Shown here piece after piece: positions 63,291-64,000 of a stretch of 64,000 nucleotides of DNA; the first letter of the stretch is position 1, and every line of letters starts with the position of its first letter. Both the position numbers and the translations under genes were made by a program. Source of the stretch: Mesohalobacter salilacus (GTDB lineage: Bacteria; Bacteroidota; Bacteroidia; Flavobacteriales; Flavobacteriaceae); contig RRZV01000018.1 in assembly GCA_003931895.1 (NCBI GenBank), positions 34,916-98,915 on the forward strand, in the 5' to 3' direction. The notes under the pieces are model-generated. The model saw only the letters and a list, made by a program, of their open reading frames with translations, did no database searches and was not told where the DNA came from.

Positions 63291-63319
63291 TACAAAACCA
63301 CTGCTATCGCAGTTTTGTA
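63291..63319. repeat. hairpin
   Basis: TACAAAA (63291-63297) and TTTTGTA (63313-63319) with inner CTGC/GCAG; T-rich on the right. A stem-loop without an adjacent gene end, part of the repeat-rich tail of the window. Confidence 0.5.
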
Positions 63320-63366
63320 TTTTGTTTAGCTTGCACTTACAAAAGTTGCACTTTTGACGTTGATTT

Positions 63367-63399
63367 AAAAAAATACACCCTGACAGAATTGTCAGGGTG
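63367..63399 (-). terminator. terminator of tRNA-Arg
   Basis: Perfect 9-bp stem CACCCTGAC/GTCAGGGTG with a 6-base loop, followed on the minus strand by seven T residues, 16 bases past the tRNA 3' end. Confidence 0.88.
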
Positions 63400-63414
63400 G
63401 TTTTGTGCTTGTCG

Positions 63415-63488
63415 TGACCCTGGAGGGATTCAAACCCCCAACCGTTGGAGCCGAAATCCAGTGCTCTATTCAGTTGAGCTACAGGGCC
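63415..63488 (-). tRNA. tRNA-Arg (anticodon TCG)
   Basis: A 74-base cloverleaf on the minus strand. The acceptor arm GGCCCTG pairs with CAGGGTC (one G-T), discriminator A. D arm GCTC/GAGC. Anticodon arm CTGGA-TTTCGGC-TCCAA with anticodon TCG in the loop (the outer C-A pair is mismatched). Variable loop of 5. T arm GGGGG/CCCTC with loop TTTGAAT. CCA is not encoded. It stands alone, with its own terminator. Confidence 0.93.
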
Positions 63489-63568
63489 GAAAAGTTTTGC
63501 AAAAATACGAGAATTATTGCTTTTTAAAGTAAGTTTTTGGGTTTTATTTTGGAGCTGATTCTGAAATG

Positions 63569-63809
63569 CCCCGCTCTGCGAAGACTGAGTTTTTGAAGCT
63601 TTACAATTACGTAAAAAGCATAAAGCATCACAGGAGTCTGTAACGACTTCACACATCAGCTTTTTTAAAGAATTCATTGATTTGTTTATATTGCCATTAT
63701 GTTTAGCAATTTAGGCTGTAAAATACGAGACTAAAGCAAACCGCATTATGTTACCTTTACAATAGTCGATTGGATAGACGTCTTTACAAGAAAACCCCGC
63801 TCTGCGAAG
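63569..63809. repeat. 15-base direct repeat pair
   Basis: CCCCGCTCTGCGAAG occurs at 63569-63583 and again at 63795-63809, the second just before the heptanucleotide array. The stretch 63489-64000 (512 bases) contains no supportable gene; it holds this pair and the array. Confidence 0.6.
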
Positions 63810-63817
63810 TCTGTGAC

Positions 63818-63936
63818 TCATCACTCTTCACTCATCACTCTTCACTCTTCACTCATCACTCTTCACTCTTCACTCTTCACTCTTCACTCTTCACTCTTCA
63901 CTCTTCACTCTTCACAATTCACTCTTCACAATTCAC
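63818..63936. repeat. heptanucleotide tandem array (17 units)
   Basis: Exactly 17 units of 7 bases: 12 TCTTCAC, three TCATCAC (all in the first half) and two AATTCAC (units 15 and 17). Read in one frame it gives a low-complexity His/Ser/Leu peptide, which is not a gene. The unit length is not a multiple of three. Confidence 0.92.
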
Positions 63937-64000
63937 TAACTGTAATTCTCTGATATAAGTTGACCGTTTTATAAACAAAACAAAGATGATAAAAAACGGT

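Noticed and set aside
63233..63305. Possible second tRNA attached to the duplicated tail
   Set aside because: No matching 5' acceptor arm, anticodon arm or T loop can be folded; only the last 12 tRNA bases are present.
63282..63677. 131-codon minus-strand ORF
   Set aside because: It reads straight through the tRNA-Arg gene; the AQLNRALDFGSNGWGFESLQGH stretch is the typical false translation of a tRNA.
63818..63936. Possible CRISPR array
   Set aside because: Units are 7 bases and contiguous, with no spacers and no cas genes nearby.
63770..63958. 62-codon ORF with LFTHHSS repeats
   Set aside because: It is the translation of a heptanucleotide array; no start context or family pattern.

Overview
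The window is chromosomal DNA of a member of the Bacteroidota, most likely a marine or gliding Flavobacteriaceae. Evidence: AT-rich DNA; two gliding-motility ABC transporter genes (gldF, gldG); three secreted proteins with a type IX secretion C-terminal tail; a fused SecDF; DUF2911, DUF4199 and Lacal_2735-type small families; and promoters of the Bacteroidota form TTG-N18-23-TAnnTTTG in front of several genes. The species cannot be named from the sequence. No phage, insertion sequence, CRISPR array or defence island is visible; nearly all of the window is vertically inherited core genome.

Layout. 1-5 kb: a minus-strand operon udk - ftsB/divIC-like - mutA - mutB - 2,4-dienoyl-CoA reductase (cut by the window edge). 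5-8.6 kb: msrA, purU, a coiled-coil zinc-ribbon-family protein without its cysteines, and a Nif3-like protein. 8.7-12 kb: lpxK, trxB, a DUF4168 protein, mazG. 12.3-17.1 kb: a T9SS repeat protein, the PadR / PspC / GIN-domain envelope-stress type operon, and a DUF4442 protein. 17.2-23.8 kb: a DASS transporter, a large MG2/TonB-plug hybrid protein, prfC, and an SRAP (HMCES/YedK) protein. 23.8-34.9 kb: a GH3 beta-glucosidase coupled to purC, phoH, then divergently a tightly packed operon SAM hydrolase - ABM monooxygenase - gldF - gldG - FAD/Fe-S oxidoreductase. 34.9-44.6 kb: secDF, a DUF2911 protein and two tandem secreted reprolysin-like metalloproteases. 44.7-54.1 kb: an alpha/beta hydrolase, a 7TM-HD phosphodiesterase, tsaC, glmM, acpH, a 58-residue small protein, holA, an orphan HsdR-N nuclease-like protein, a GT2 glycosyltransferase and an OmpA lipoprotein. 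54.3-57.1 kb: proline operon proC-proB-proA. 57.2-63.1 kb: a PaaG-like isomerase, two small membrane proteins, uppP, tag, a PaaI thioesterase and an S9 oligopeptidase. 63.1-64 kb: no protein gene; tRNA-Arg(TCG), a duplicated tRNA tail, hairpins and a 17-unit heptanucleotide array.

The most unexplained structure lies between genes. Two long divergent gaps (22.8 and 28.35 kb) each carry a nested-hairpin element with a shared 16-base core but a different internal hairpin, each oriented into a downstream gene. Two convergent gaps (13.5 and 57.1 kb) each carry an outer inverted repeat enclosing a smaller palindrome. Two places carry heptanucleotide repeats. None of the protein genes looks like a new system; the strongest protein-level oddities are the cysteine-free zinc ribbon, the 19-residue Ser-Ser-Gly-Ser-Asp ladder of the GIN protein, and the orphan PD-(D/E)XK protein beside holA.
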